A DNA stretch of 64,000 nucleotides from Myceligenerans salitolerans (GTDB lineage: Bacteria; Actinomycetota; Actinomycetes; Actinomycetales; Cellulomonadaceae), in NCBI RefSeq assembly GCF_017349295.1, contig NZ_JAFMPK010000005.1:17318-81317 (forward strand). Reading direction: 5' to 3'. The notes under the pieces are model-generated. The model made no database searches. It was given only the letters and a program-made list of their open reading frames with translations, and was not told the DNA's origin. The position numbers and the translations under genes were made by a program. Shown here in pieces: positions 18,497 to 26,939 of this stretch (the stretch's first letter is position 1; every line of letters starts with the position of its first letter).

Positions 18497-18538
18497 ACGG
18501 CGGTCCGGGTGGCCGCACAGGGTCACCCGGACCGCCGT
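18497..18538 (-). terminator. Attenuating hairpin between gluB and gluC
   Basis: A perfect 15-base-pair stem: ACGGCGGTCCGGGTG (18497-18511) with CACCCGGACCGCCGT (18524-18538), 12-base loop, no T-run. In binding-protein operons such a structure protects the upstream part and reduces readthrough, giving an excess of binding protein over permease. The function is inferred from position. Confidence 0.7.
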
Positions 18539-18564
18539 CCGACGAACCGAGAACTACGAACGGG

Positions 18565-19413
18565 TCAGGCGCAGGCGGCCGGCTCCGGCGGGTTCAGCTC
18601 CTCGTTCGCCGTGTACCCGGTGCCGTCCGTGTGCGTGGCGACGAGCTCCTCCCAGGTGCCGTCGTCGATCATCTCGGTGATCGCGGCGTTGATCTCCTCG
18701 CACTGCTCGGTGCTGCCCTGCGGCAGGCCGACGCCGTAGTTCTCCTCGGAGAACGGGTTACCGACCACCTTGAACGCGGTCGGGTCCTCCTGTGCGGCGG
18801 CGAGGCCGGCGAGGATGATGTCGTCCGTGGTCACGGCGTCGACGGCGCCGGAGGCCAGGGCGGAGACACACTCGGAGTAGCCGGGGCGCTCCACGAGCTC
18901 GACGCCCTCCGCGTACTCGTCCTTGATGCGCTCGGCCGAGGTGGACCCGGTCACGGAGCACAGGTTCTTGCCCTCCAGGTCCTCCGGGCCGGTGATCGAG
19001 TCGTCGTCCGCCGCGACGAGCAGGTCCTGGCCGGCCACGAAGTACGGGCCGGCGAACTCGACGACCTCCTTGCGCTCGTCGGTGATCGAGTACGTCGCGA
19101 AGATCATGTCCACGTCGCCGTTCTGGAGCATGGTCTCGCGGTTCGCGGAGATGGCCTCCACGAACTCGATCTGGTCCTCGCCGTAGCCGAGCTTGTCGGC
19201 GACATACTTGGCGACATCGACGTCGAACCCGACGTAGTCGGCGCCCTTCTGGAGGCCGAGGCCGGGCTGGTCGTACTTGATGCCGATGGTGATCGTCTCG
19301 CCGCCACCGTCACCACCGTCGCCACCGGTATCGCCTGGTTCCGCGGTGCCGCAGGCGGACAGGGCGAGAGCGGATGCGGCGGTCAGTGCCACCGCGGTCG
19401 TGTGCTTGCGCAT
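18565..19413 (-). CDS. gluB: Glutamate-binding lipoprotein GluB
   Basis: Extracytoplasmic solute receptor of the importer. 282 residues. The lipoprotein signal peptide starts MRKHTTAV and ends at lipobox LSAC with Cys21. A Gly/Asp-rich spacer of about 20 residues follows. The periplasmic-binding family 3 fold shows IGIKYDQPGLGL, GFDVDVAKYVADKLG, FATYSITDERKEVVEFAGPY and the GYSECVSALASGAVDAV hinge region. The ATG at 19413 follows AAAGGGA; the upstream start at 19443 would break the signal peptide. It lies between gluA and the hairpin before gluC. Confidence 0.93.
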   Translation of the reverse strand: MRKHTTAVALTAASALALSACGTAEPGDTGGDGGDGGGETITIGIKYDQPGLGLQKGADYVGFDVDVAKYVADKLGYGEDQIEFVEAISANRETMLQNGDVDMIFATYSITDERKEVVEFAGPYFVAGQDLLVAADDDSITGPEDLEGKNLCSVTGSTSAERIKDEYAEGVELVERPGYSECVSALASGAVDAVTTDDIILAGLAAAQEDPTAFKVVGNPFSEENYGVGLPQGSTEQCEEINAAITEMIDDGTWEELVATHTDGTGYTANEELNPPEPAACA

Positions 19414-19490
19414 GGGTTCCCTTTCGATGATGCGGACTGTCAACTGTGTCGGGAGCTGGTGATTCTGGCTGGGCCGGGGCGGAAGCCCGG

Positions 19491-20276
19491 TCAGTGCGTC
19501 AGGATCTTCGAGAGGAAGTCCCGCGCCCGGTCGGTCCGCGGATTCGTGAAGAACTCGTCCGGCTCGGCCTCCTCCACGATCTGGCCGTCCGCCATGAAGA
19601 CCACGCGGTCGGCGGCCTTCCGGGCGAACCCCATCTCATGGGTGACGACGATCATGGTCATGCCCTCCCGGGCGAGGGAGACCATGACGTCGAGCACCTC
19701 GTTGACCATCTCCGGGTCGAGGGCCGACGTCGGCTCGTCGAAGAGCATGACCTTCGGCCGCATGGCGAGGGCGCGGGCGATGGCCACACGCTGCTGCTGG
19801 CCACCGGACAGCTGCGCCGGCATCTTGTGCGCCTGCGAGTCCACTCCTACCCGCTGCAGCAGCGTCATCGCCTCGGACTCGGCCTCGGACTTGGAGAGTC
19901 CGCGGACCTTGCGCGGCCCGAGGGTGACGTTGTCGAGGACGGTCTTGTGCGAGAACAGGTTGAACGACTGGAACACCATGCCGACGTCGGCGCGCAGGTG
20001 TGCCAGGGCCTTGCCCTCCTCGGGCAGCGGGATGCCGTCGACGGTGATCTCACCGTCGTCGATGGTCTCCAGCCGGTTGATCGCGCGGCACAGCGTCGAC
20101 TTGCCCGAGCCGGACGGGCCGATGACGACGACGACCTCACCCTGGTGGACGGTGAGCTCGATGTTCTGCAGCACGTGCAGCGCGCCGAAATGCTTGTTCA
20201 CGGTGCGGAGCTCGACGAGAGGTTCGCCGAGCTCACGGGGTGCCGGGGGCGCGTCGTCGGTGGTCGCGGTGTCCAT
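19491..20276 (-). CDS. gluA: Glutamate ABC transporter ATPase GluA
   Basis: Cytoplasmic ATPase of the polar amino acid importer. 261 residues. Walker [10 protein letters not shown] (53-61), Q-loop VFQSFNLF, signature [15 protein letters not shown], Walker [13 protein letters not shown] and the switch His in VVTHEMGFA. The basic residues KHFG near the start fit the HisP/GlnQ group. TAGGTT lies six bases before the ATG, so the operon message probably starts on the start codon. First gene of gluABCD and divergent from miaB. Confidence 0.94.
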   Translation of the reverse strand: MDTATTDDAPPAPRELGEPLVELRTVNKHFGALHVLQNIELTVHQGEVVVVIGPSGSGKSTLCRAINRLETIDDGEITVDGIPLPEEGKALAHLRADVGMVFQSFNLFSHKTVLDNVTLGPRKVRGLSKSEAESEAMTLLQRVGVDSQAHKMPAQLSGGQQQRVAIARALAMRPKVMLFDEPTSALDPEMVNEVLDVMVSLAREGMTMIVVTHEMGFARKAADRVVFMADGQIVEEAEPDEFFTNPRTDRARDFLSKILTH

Positions 20277-20425
20277 CCCATGAACCTAATCGATCGTGTG
20301 TTTCGTCGCCGGGACGTCAGAGTCACGAGGACACAACGGTTCGGTAACAGATGTCCGATTATGGGCTCTTGGACTGGCCGGATCCGGATTCCCGGGGTCC
20401 GGCGTCGTCGCCGTCCGCGGAATCG

Positions 20426-20431
20426 TAGAAT
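20426..20431 (+). promoter_or_regulatory. -10 element of miaB (leaderless)
   Basis: TAGAAT lies seven bases before the miaB ATG (20439). No clear ribosome site precedes the ATG. No good -35 is visible. Confidence 0.5.
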
Positions 20432-20438
20432 TGGCGCG

Positions 20439-22106
20439 ATGTCCACGCCCACGCTTCCCACCGCGCCCGACACCACGGTCACCGACGTCGACGCCACCGC
20501 AGGCGCCGTCTCCGAGCGGCGGACCTACCTGGTCCGCACTCTCGGCTGTCAGATGAACGTGCACGATTCCGAGCACATGGCCGGCATGCTCGAGCAGGCC
20601 GGCTACACGCGCGCGTCGAGCGAGGACGAGGCGAGCAACCACGCCGACGTGGTGGTGATCAACACCTGCGCGGTCCGCGAGAACGCCGCGACACGCCTGT
20701 ACGGGAACCTGGGCCAGCTCGCGGGCATCAAGTCGCAGCGCCCCGGGATGCAGATCGCCGTGGGCGGCTGCCTCGCGCAGAAGGACCGCGGCGCGATCGT
20801 GGAGAAGGCGCCGTGGGTCGACGTGGTCTTCGGCACCCACAACCTCGACGCCCTGCCGGTGCTGCTGGAGCGCGCCCGGCACAACGAGAGGGCCGAGGTC
20901 GAGATCGCAGAGTCCCTCCAGGTGTTCCCCTCCACCCTGCCGACCCGTCGCGAGTCGGTCTACGCAGGCTGGGTCTCGATCTCCGTGGGCTGCAACAACA
21001 CCTGCACCTTCTGCATCGTGCCGCACCTGCGTGGCAAGGAGCGCGACCGCCGGCCGGGGGAGATCCTCGCGGAGGTCGAGGCGCTCGTGGCCGCGGGCGC
21101 CGTCGAGGTGACGCTGCTCGGGCAGAACGTGAACTCCTACGGCGTCGAGTTCGGGGACCGTGGGGCCTTCGCGAAGCTGCTGCGCGCGTGCGGCGGCATC
21201 GAGGGGCTCGAGCGGGTGCGGTTCACGTCCCCGCACCCGGCCGCCTTCACGGACGACGTCATCGACGCCATGGCCGAGACGCCCAACGTCATGCCCCAGC
21301 TGCACATGCCGCTGCAGTCCGGCTCGGACCGGATCCTGCGGGCCATGCGCCGCTCCTACCGGTCCGCGAAGTTCCTCGGGATCCTCGACCGGGTGCGCGC
21401 CGCCATGCCGGACGCCGCGATCACCACGGACATCATCGTCGGCTTCCCGGGCGAGACGGAGGAGGACTTCGCCGAGACCCTGCGCGTGGTCGAGCAGGCG
21501 CGGTTCAGCTCGGCGTTCATGTTCCAGTACTCCCAGCGCCCCGGCACACCGGCGGCGACGATGGAGGGGCAGCTGCCCAAGGAGGTCGTCCAGGAGCGGT
21601 TCGAGCGGCTGCTCGCGCTGCAGGAGCGGATCTCGGCCGAGGAGTCGCAGGAGCAGATCGGTCGCACGCTCGAGGTTCTCGTCGCCGAGGGCGCGGGCAG
21701 GAAGGACGGTGCCACGCACCGCCTGAGCGGCCGTGCCCGGGACAACCGGCTCGTGCACTTCGCGCTTCCCGGGGACGGTCCCGGTGGCTCCGAGCTCCTT
21801 CCCTCCGAGCCGGCCGGTCTCGACGACCCGCGGCTGGCCGATGTCGCCGACCTCGCCCCCGGTCTCCCGCGGCCGGGGGACACCGTGACCGTGACCGTGA
21901 CCCACGCCGCACCTCACCACCTGATCGCGGACTCGGCGACCGGCGGAGCCGGTACGGGCTTCGCGGTGCGCCGTACGCGGTCGGGCGACGCCTGGGCCGC
22001 GCGGGAGAGGGCGCGTCTCGGGGGCGGCGACGACCACCACGGGCACGGCGCTCCCGCGCCCGGCGCCCCGGTCACGCTCGGCATGCCCACCATCGGCCCG
22101 CGCTGA
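20439..22106 (+). CDS. miaB: tRNA-2-methylthio-N6-dimethylallyladenosine synthase MiaB
   Basis: Radical-SAM methylthiotransferase acting on i6A37 made by MiaA. 555 residues. The N-terminal UPF0004 domain has its three cluster cysteines in LGCQMN (Cys37), NTCAVRENA and GGCLAQKD. The radical-SAM motif CNNTCTFC is at 185-192, followed by [17 protein letters not shown] domain follows at about 385-490. The last 60 residues are His/Gly/Pro-rich and not conserved. The ATG at 20439 follows a TAGAAT box at seven bases; the long upstream open frame overlaps the opposite-strand glu genes and is not coding. miaA lies three genes downstream. Confidence 0.95.
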   Translation: MSTPTLPTAPDTTVTDVDATAGAVSERRTYLVRTLGCQMNVHDSEHMAGMLEQAGYTRASSEDEASNHADVVVINTCAVRENAATRLYGNLGQLAGIKSQRPGMQIAVGGCLAQKDRGAIVEKAPWVDVVFGTHNLDALPVLLERARHNERAEVEIAESLQVFPSTLPTRRESVYAGWVSISVGCNNTCTFCIVPHLRGKERDRRPGEILAEVEALVAAGAVEVTLLGQNVNSYGVEFGDRGAFAKLLRACGGIEGLERVRFTSPHPAAFTDDVIDAMAETPNVMPQLHMPLQSGSDRILRAMRRSYRSAKFLGILDRVRAAMPDAAITTDIIVGFPGETEEDFAETLRVVEQARFSSAFMFQYSQRPGTPAATMEGQLPKEVVQERFERLLALQERISAEESQEQIGRTLEVLVAEGAGRKDGATHRLSGRARDNRLVHFALPGDGPGGSELLPSEPAGLDDPRLADVADLAPGLPRPGDTVTVTVTHAAPHHLIADSATGGAGTGFAVRRTRSGDAWAARERARLGGGDDHHGHGAPAPGAPVTLGMPTIGPR

Positions 22107-22125
22107 CCAGAGGACCGCGCCGGCG

Positions 22126-22160
22126 GCGGGGACGGCCGCCACGCGTGCCGTCTCCCGCCC
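22126..22160. terminator. Hairpin terminator between miaB and the YbjN pair
   Basis: GGCGGGGACGGC (22126-22137) pairs with GCCGTCTCCCGCC (22148-22160), leaving one bulged base, with a 10-base loop. It lies between the convergent stops at 22106 and 22170. Confidence 0.6.
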
Positions 22161-22169
22161 GGTGCCCGG

Positions 22170-22733
22170 TCAGCGTGCGTCGTCGCTGATCTCCGGTGGG
22201 GTCAGGGCGGCCACCGACGCGAAGAACTGTGCCGCGGTCACCAGTCCGCACGACACGGTCTGCGCCAGCTGGTCGTCGGTCGCGCCGTGCTCGAAGTCCA
22301 CGGACACCTCCGAGTACAGCGTCAGGCCGTGCGCCTCCGACCGGGCGTACACCTTGGGCCAGATCCGTTCCCGGTTCCAGTCGTTCGTCGCCTGGAGGAC
22401 GCCCAGCCGTGACGACGCCGAGAGGTTCCCGGCCCACCGCCCCCGGATCTGCAGGATCTCGTCGTGCTCACCGAGCAGCAGGAACCAGAACCGGTTGCCG
22501 TCCCACGTGCCCGTGACGTCGCCGTCGTTGTCGACGCGGAACTTGTAGCCGCGCCGGCTCAGGTCGTCGGCGATCCGCTGGGTCGTCAGGGGGCGCGGCA
22601 GCTCGACGTCGACGTTGTCGTCGGCGACGTCTCGTGCGTCGGCGGGATGGTCCGCGGTGCGGGGGTTGAACAGCCGCGCCAGCCAGCCCGGCCTCGCCCG
22701 CCGGGAACTCAGCCGCTCGTTGTCCGGTCTCAC
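22170..22733 (-). CDS. YbjN-domain protein (downstream of a tandem pair)
   Basis: 187 residues. YbjN-type (bacterial sensory transduction regulator-like) fold from about residue 45: RRGYKFRVDNDGDVTGTWDG, FWFLLLGEHDEILQIRGRW, a DWNRERIWPKVYAR segment and a final VSVDFEHGATDDQLAQTV. It aligns along its length with the gene upstream (DWNAEWIWPKAYVC, VTVDLEHGVSDEQLDQLL), so the two arose by duplication. The GTG at 22733 overlaps the upstream stop by four bases. These domains resemble type III secretion chaperones, but the actinobacterial members have no proven function. Confidence 0.82.
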   Translation of the reverse strand: MRPDNERLSSRRARPGWLARLFNPRTADHPADARDVADDNVDVELPRPLTTQRIADDLSRRGYKFRVDNDGDVTGTWDGNRFWFLLLGEHDEILQIRGRWAGNLSASSRLGVLQATNDWNRERIWPKVYARSEAHGLTLYSEVSVDFEHGATDDQLAQTVSCGLVTAAQFFASVAALTPPEISDDAR

Positions 22734-23329
22734 GGCGCCGACCTCAGCGGGTCCGGATACACCTCGTCGAGGTGCTCGAAGAACATGGAGCCCGTCGTGA
22801 GTCCGCACTGAAGCAGCTGATCCAGCTGCTCGTCCGACACGCCGTGCTCCAGGTCCACGGTGACCTCCGCGTAGACCAGCACGGCGCCGTTGTCGCGCAC
22901 GCAGACGTACGCCTTGGGCCAGATCCACTCGGCGTTCCAGTCGTTGCAGATCTCCAGGATCTCCTCGAGGCGCTCGATGCTCAGGTCGCGGTGCCACTGC
23001 CCGCGCACCTGCAGCACCTCGGATCCCTCGCCGACGACCAGGAAGTGGAACAGCCAGCCGTGCCACATCCCGCCGATGTCGCCCTCGGAGTCGACGAAGT
23101 AGCTGAAGTCGCTCTCGGCGAGCCAACTCGTGACCCGCTCCCGGCTGAGCGGGGTGGGCACACGTGTCGGGTCGTCGAGACCGTCGGTCAGCTCACGTAG
23201 CAGGACGCCTTCCACCTGGGACCGCAGCTCGTCGTCGGAGAGCTCCGGGGACCCGGTGCGGGGCGTGCGGCGACCGGTCGGATCGCCTTCTTCCGCCGCC
23301 TCGCGGCGGCGTGGTCCGAAGAACCTCAC
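22730..23329 (-). CDS. YbjN-domain protein (upstream of a tandem pair)
   Basis: 199 residues. A basic, probably disordered N-terminus (about 35 residues) precedes the YbjN-like domain with SDFSYFVDSEGDIGGMWHG, FHFLVVGEGSEVLQVRGQW, DWNAEWIWPKAYVC and VTVDLEHGVSDEQLDQL. Start GTG 23329, with TACTGT six bases upstream, suggesting a leaderless mRNA. Coupled by a four-base overlap to its paralogue. The pair may form a heterodimer; that is inference. Confidence 0.82.
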   Translation of the reverse strand: MRFFGPRRREAAEEGDPTGRRTPRTGSPELSDDELRSQVEGVLLRELTDGLDDPTRVPTPLSRERVTSWLAESDFSYFVDSEGDIGGMWHGWLFHFLVVGEGSEVLQVRGQWHRDLSIERLEEILEICNDWNAEWIWPKAYVCVRDNGAVLVYAEVTVDLEHGVSDEQLDQLLQCGLTTGSMFFEHLDEVYPDPLRSAP

Positions 23330-23427
23330 CGAACCACAGTACCCGCGCTTGCCCGGCTATACCCATGGATTCGAGAAAGTCTTCTCATGGAACCGTCTAG
23401 ACCACTCGTTCGACTACCGTGAACCAG

Positions 23428-24165
23428 GTGTTCCTCCGAACCGTGATCCTGCCCGCGACAGCGCTGCTCATCCCCGGGAGCGGGGGGATCGCCGATCCCC
23501 TGGCACCCGTGCGCCTGGCGGTCTGCGCAGCGCTCGCGAGTCTGGCGGAGAACGGGCCGCCGATGGTCCTCGCGCACGGTGCGCGAGGACCACGCGGGCC
23601 CGTCGCCCTCCGGCCCTCGCTCGCGGCGGCCGGCATCGGGGACCGGATGCTGCCCGGCGACGTGACGGCTCCCTGGGCAGCTCACGGCGGCCGGCCCACC
23701 GCGGGGACCTCGGCCTCCGTGGCGCTGCTGTGCCTGGGCATGGCGCTGGGCGAGCGGGCGGCCGGGACGCTGGTCGTGGAGGCGCCGTCCGTGGCACGGC
23801 ACCACGGCACGGACACGCCCCGGGTGCTGCCCGGTGCCGTCGTCCACCGTGAGGACGGCGGCGGGACGGCGGCGGACGCGGCCGGCGCGATCGCCGCGCA
23901 TCTCGCGGCGGGCGGCACCCTTGTCGTCGCGGCCGGGCGGACGCCGGGTCCCGCGGCACCGCGCCCGGGCGATCCGAACACCTCGGAGCCCGGCCCGGGA
24001 ACGGGACCGGAGCTCACCCCGGGAGTGGGGGACGTGCTGACGGCGGTGGGCACGGACGGCTGGGTTCATGAGACCCGGGTGTTCCCGCAGGACCACGACC
24101 ATCTGCCCGCCGAGTACCGGCTGACGACCTCGGGCCCCCGTCTCCCGCGGCCGTCCCGGGGTTAG
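23428..24165 (+). CDS. Conserved actinobacterial protein of the miaB-miaA interval (Rv2728c-like position)
   Basis: 245 residues, Ala/Gly/Pro-rich. It begins with TVILPATALLIPGSGG and contains VLAHGARGPRG and GTSASVALLCLGMALGERA. Proteins at this place in actinobacteria (Rv2728c in M. tuberculosis) are weakly related to class III extradiol dioxygenases (MEMO/LigB-like), but I see no clear metal ligands and do not assign an activity. I choose GTG 23428 because TACCGT (23415-23420) lies seven bases upstream, as at other leaderless genes here; GTG 23419 or 23443 in the same frame are alternatives. The stop codon TAG forms part of the miaA -10 element. Confidence 0.6.
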   Translation: MFLRTVILPATALLIPGSGGIADPLAPVRLAVCAALASLAENGPPMVLAHGARGPRGPVALRPSLAAAGIGDRMLPGDVTAPWAAHGGRPTAGTSASVALLCLGMALGERAAGTLVVEAPSVARHHGTDTPRVLPGAVVHREDGGGTAADAAGAIAAHLAAGGTLVVAAGRTPGPAAPRPGDPNTSEPGPGTGPELTPGVGDVLTAVGTDGWVHETRVFPQDHDHLPAEYRLTTSGPRLPRPSRG

Positions 24166-24168
24166 AGT
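24163..24168 (+). promoter_or_regulatory. -10 element of miaA-dapF (leaderless)
   Basis: TAGAGT, seven bases before the miaA GTG (24176). Its first three bases are the stop codon of the preceding gene. No ribosome site is visible before the GTG. Confidence 0.5.
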
Positions 24169-24175
24169 CGCCGAC

Positions 24176-25195
24176 GTGATCGTCGTCGCCGTCGTGGGCC
24201 CCACCGCCACCGGGAAGTCGGACCTCGCGCTGGACCTCGCCGAGGCGCTCGGCCCGGGCGCGGCACGGCCCGGGGAAGGGCCGGCCCGCGGCCGGGCTCC
24301 GGCCGAGGTCGTCAACGCCGACGCCTACCAGCTCTATCGCGGCATGGACATCGGCACGGCGAAGGTGCCCCCCGGCGAACGACGCGGGATCGAACACCAC
24401 GAACTCGACCTGCTCGACCCTCGGGAGGACTCCTCCGTGGCGCGCTACCAGAGTGCCGCCCGCGCAGACCTCGACGCCATCGACGCGCGCGGTGCGCGGG
24501 CGGTCGTCGTCGGCGGCAGCGGGCTGTACGTGCGCGCCCTGCTCGACGACATGAACTTCCCCGGCACCGACGCCGCGATCCGGACCCACCTCGAGGAGCG
24601 CGCCGAGCAGGAGGGGCGCCGCGCCCTGCACGCGGAACTGGCGCGGCGGGATCCCGCCGCGGCCGACTCGATCGGGCCGACGAACACGCGCCGGATCGTG
24701 CGCGCGCTGGAGGTCATCGAACTCACCGGGGCGCCCTACACCGCGAACCTGCCGCGCCAGGAGTACGTCCGGCCGACGGTCCAGATCGGCCTCGACTGCG
24801 ACCGCTCCGCGCTCGACGCGCGCGTCGAGCGTCGCGTGACGCGTATGTGGGAGACAGGGCTGGTCCAGGAAGTACGGCGGCTCGCGTCGCCCGCTCAGGG
24901 CGGCACCGGTCCAGGGCTGGGGACGACGGCGGCGCGTGCCGTCGGCTACGCCGAGATCCTGGCGTGGTTCCGCGGGGAGACCGGCGAGGACGACGCGCGT
25001 GCCGCCGTCGCGGCGAACACCCGCAGGCTCGCTCGCAAGCAGATGGGCTGGTTCGGCCGCGACCCGCGTGTGCAGTGGCTGGACGCGGGATCACCCACCC
25101 TGCTCGACGACGCGCTCGCCGTCGTCGCCGCCGCCGACGCCGGCACCCTGCCGCGTCCCGGGGACGGTCCGGTTCGCCGTACCCTTGGCGCATGA
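24176..25195 (+). CDS. miaA: tRNA dimethylallyltransferase MiaA
   Basis: Transfers dimethylallyl to N6 of A37 in tRNAs reading U-starting codons and supplies the substrate of MiaB. 339 residues. P-loop GPTATGKS (8-15), substrate motif VNADAYQLYRGMDIGTAKVP, SGLYVRALLDD and GPTNTRRIVRALEVIELTG are present. Between the P-loop helix and VNADAYQLYRG there is an extra Gly/Pro/Arg-rich loop of about 17 residues (GAARPGEGPARGRAP) not found in most homologues. Its stop overlaps the dapF ATG by four bases. Confidence 0.95.
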   Translation: MIVVAVVGPTATGKSDLALDLAEALGPGAARPGEGPARGRAPAEVVNADAYQLYRGMDIGTAKVPPGERRGIEHHELDLLDPREDSSVARYQSAARADLDAIDARGARAVVVGGSGLYVRALLDDMNFPGTDAAIRTHLEERAEQEGRRALHAELARRDPAAADSIGPTNTRRIVRALEVIELTGAPYTANLPRQEYVRPTVQIGLDCDRSALDARVERRVTRMWETGLVQEVRRLASPAQGGTGPGLGTTAARAVGYAEILAWFRGETGEDDARAAVAANTRRLARKQMGWFGRDPRVQWLDAGSPTLLDDALAVVAAADAGTLPRPGDGPVRRTLGA

Positions 25196-26133
25196 AGATC
25201 GAGTTCACCAAGGGACACGGCACTCACAACGACTTCGTCCTGGTGGCCGACCCGAAGGACGAGCTCGACCTGGACGGCGACCTGGTGCGGCGCCTCACGG
25301 ACCGGCGCGGTGGTGTCGGGGCCGACGGCGTCATCCGGCTCACCTCCACCGCCTCGATCGCCGGCGCGGGCGATGCGATCGGGGACGAGATCCTCGCCGA
25401 GGACTCCTCCGCCATCTGGTTCATGGACTACCGCAACGCCGACGGCTCGGTCGCCGAGATGTGCGGCAACGGGGTCCGCGTCTTCGCCGCCTTCGCGGAA
25501 CGCCTCGGCTACGTCTCGTTCGGGGCCGGCGGCGGTCGCGGGCCCGACGCCTCCCGCCACGGATTCGCCCTCGGCACCCGGGCCGGGGTCAAGCGCGTAC
25601 GCAAGGAGCCGAACGGCTGGTACGCGGTCGACATGGGCGCGTGGTTCCTGCCCGGTGGTGACGACGCACGCACCGCCGGATACGACGCCGGGGTCGTGGT
25701 CCGCGGCTGGACCACCCCCCGGCCCGGGTTGTCCGTGGATCTCGGCAACCCCCACACCGTCGTCGCGCTGCCCAGCACCGACGAGCTCGACCAGCTGGAC
25801 CTCACGGCGGCTCCCGAGGTCGCGCCCCTGCCCCCGCACGGCACGAACGTCGAACTGGTCGTCCCGCTCGGGGACGAGCGCGCGCCGAGCGGTGAACCCG
25901 CCGGACGTCTTCGCATGCGCGTCCACGAGCGCGGCGTGGGAGAGACGCAGTCGTGCGGTACCGGCGCCTGCGCCGCGGCGCTCGCGGTGCGCGCGTGGCA
26001 GGGCGACGGAGCGCCCGACACCTGGTTCGTCGAGGTCCCCGGCGGTGAGGTCCGGGTGCGTGCGCTCGGCGACGGGCACGTCGAGCTCGCCGGGCCGGCC
26101 GAACTCGTGTTCTCGGGGTCCTTCGAGGTCTGA
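25192..26133 (+). CDS. dapF: Diaminopimelate epimerase DapF
   Basis: Converts LL- to meso-diaminopimelate for peptidoglycan and lysine synthesis. 313 residues, longer than the usual 275. Start motif KGHGTHNDFV. The two catalytic cysteines are in MCGNGVR (Cys91) and SCGTGAC (Cys255). Extra length lies in the loops after GVIRLTS and after FAERLGYVSFG. The ATG overlaps the miaA stop (ATGA), so the two are translationally coupled. miaA-dapF-hflX order is conserved in actinobacteria. Confidence 0.95.
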   Translation: MKIEFTKGHGTHNDFVLVADPKDELDLDGDLVRRLTDRRGGVGADGVIRLTSTASIAGAGDAIGDEILAEDSSAIWFMDYRNADGSVAEMCGNGVRVFAAFAERLGYVSFGAGGGRGPDASRHGFALGTRAGVKRVRKEPNGWYAVDMGAWFLPGGDDARTAGYDAGVVVRGWTTPRPGLSVDLGNPHTVVALPSTDELDQLDLTAAPEVAPLPPHGTNVELVVPLGDERAPSGEPAGRLRMRVHERGVGETQSCGTGACAAALAVRAWQGDGAPDTWFVEVPGGEVRVRALGDGHVELAGPAELVFSGSFEV

Positions 26134-26160
26134 CGGACGTTCGACCCCGCGCCGTTCGGC

Positions 26161-26781
26161 TCAGCCGGCCGCGGAGACCCGCAGGATCCGGAAGCCCTTC
26201 GACGACGCCTCCCGGTCCACGGCGAGATCCAGCGCGTCGCCCAGCCACCGGGCGAGGGAGTCGGCGCCGAGGTTCTTCTGCACCACGAGCCACGCGTCCG
26301 CGCCCGGCGCCAGCCGGGGCAGCCACCGGCCGAGCAGCTCGTGCAGTGCGACCTTGCCGATCCGGATCGGCGGGTTCGACCACACGGCGGAGAACCGCAC
26401 GTCGTCCGGCACCTCGCCGGGCGTGACCGCACGGACGTTGCCCAGCCCGAGGCGAGCGGCGTTGCGCCGCACGAGGTCCAGCGCCCGCTCGTTCACGTCC
26501 ACGGCCCAGACGCGCGCCGCCGGACTCTCCGACGCCATGGTCAGCGCCAGCGGACCCCAGCCGCACCCCAGATCCAGCAGGTCCCCGTCCGGCGGTGGCG
26601 GCACCTCGTCCAGCAGCACACGGGTGCCCTTGTCGACGCCGCCCGGCGAGAACACGCCGGCCGCAACCTCGACCTCGACCTCCCGCCCGGCGATCGGCAC
26701 CGTGATGGTGCGCAGGTCCCCGGCGGAGGCGGGCCGCGCGCTGAAGTAGTGGTCGGGGTGTCCGACGTCGTCCTGGGGCAC
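26161..26781 (-). CDS. Class I SAM-dependent methyltransferase, RsmC/MTS-small-domain family
   Basis: 206 residues. N-terminal DHYFSARPASAGDLRTI, then GVFSPGGVDKGTRVLLDEVP, the SAM-binding LLDLGCGWGPLALTMA (motif I) and the catalytic SNPPIRIGKVALHELL (NPP-type motif IV, as in guanine-N2 methyltransferases). This is the single-domain relative of RsmC/RlmG, probably modifying guanine in RNA; the exact target is not determinable. Start GTG 26781 with TAGGAT six bases upstream (leaderless). It is convergent with dapF and divergent from hflX. Confidence 0.88.
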   Translation of the reverse strand: MPQDDVGHPDHYFSARPASAGDLRTITVPIAGREVEVEVAAGVFSPGGVDKGTRVLLDEVPPPPDGDLLDLGCGWGPLALTMASESPAARVWAVDVNERALDLVRRNAARLGLGNVRAVTPGEVPDDVRFSAVWSNPPIRIGKVALHELLGRWLPRLAPGADAWLVVQKNLGADSLARWLGDALDLAVDREASSKGFRILRVSAAG

Positions 26782-26939
26782 GTTCAGATCCTAGGAGACC
26801 CCGGGAACGCCCGGCTCACCACGACTCCGCGACCACCCTCCCGCGCGGTGGGGAGCCGCCGCGGGAAATTCCCATGGAACCGGGACGAGAACACGTGGGA
26901 TCCTTGTTGTAGAAGACGTCACCCAGAGAAAGGCAGTAC

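Noticed and set aside
25141..25195. Lysine riboswitch before dapF
   Set aside because: dapF overlaps miaA by four bases, leaving no room for a leader.
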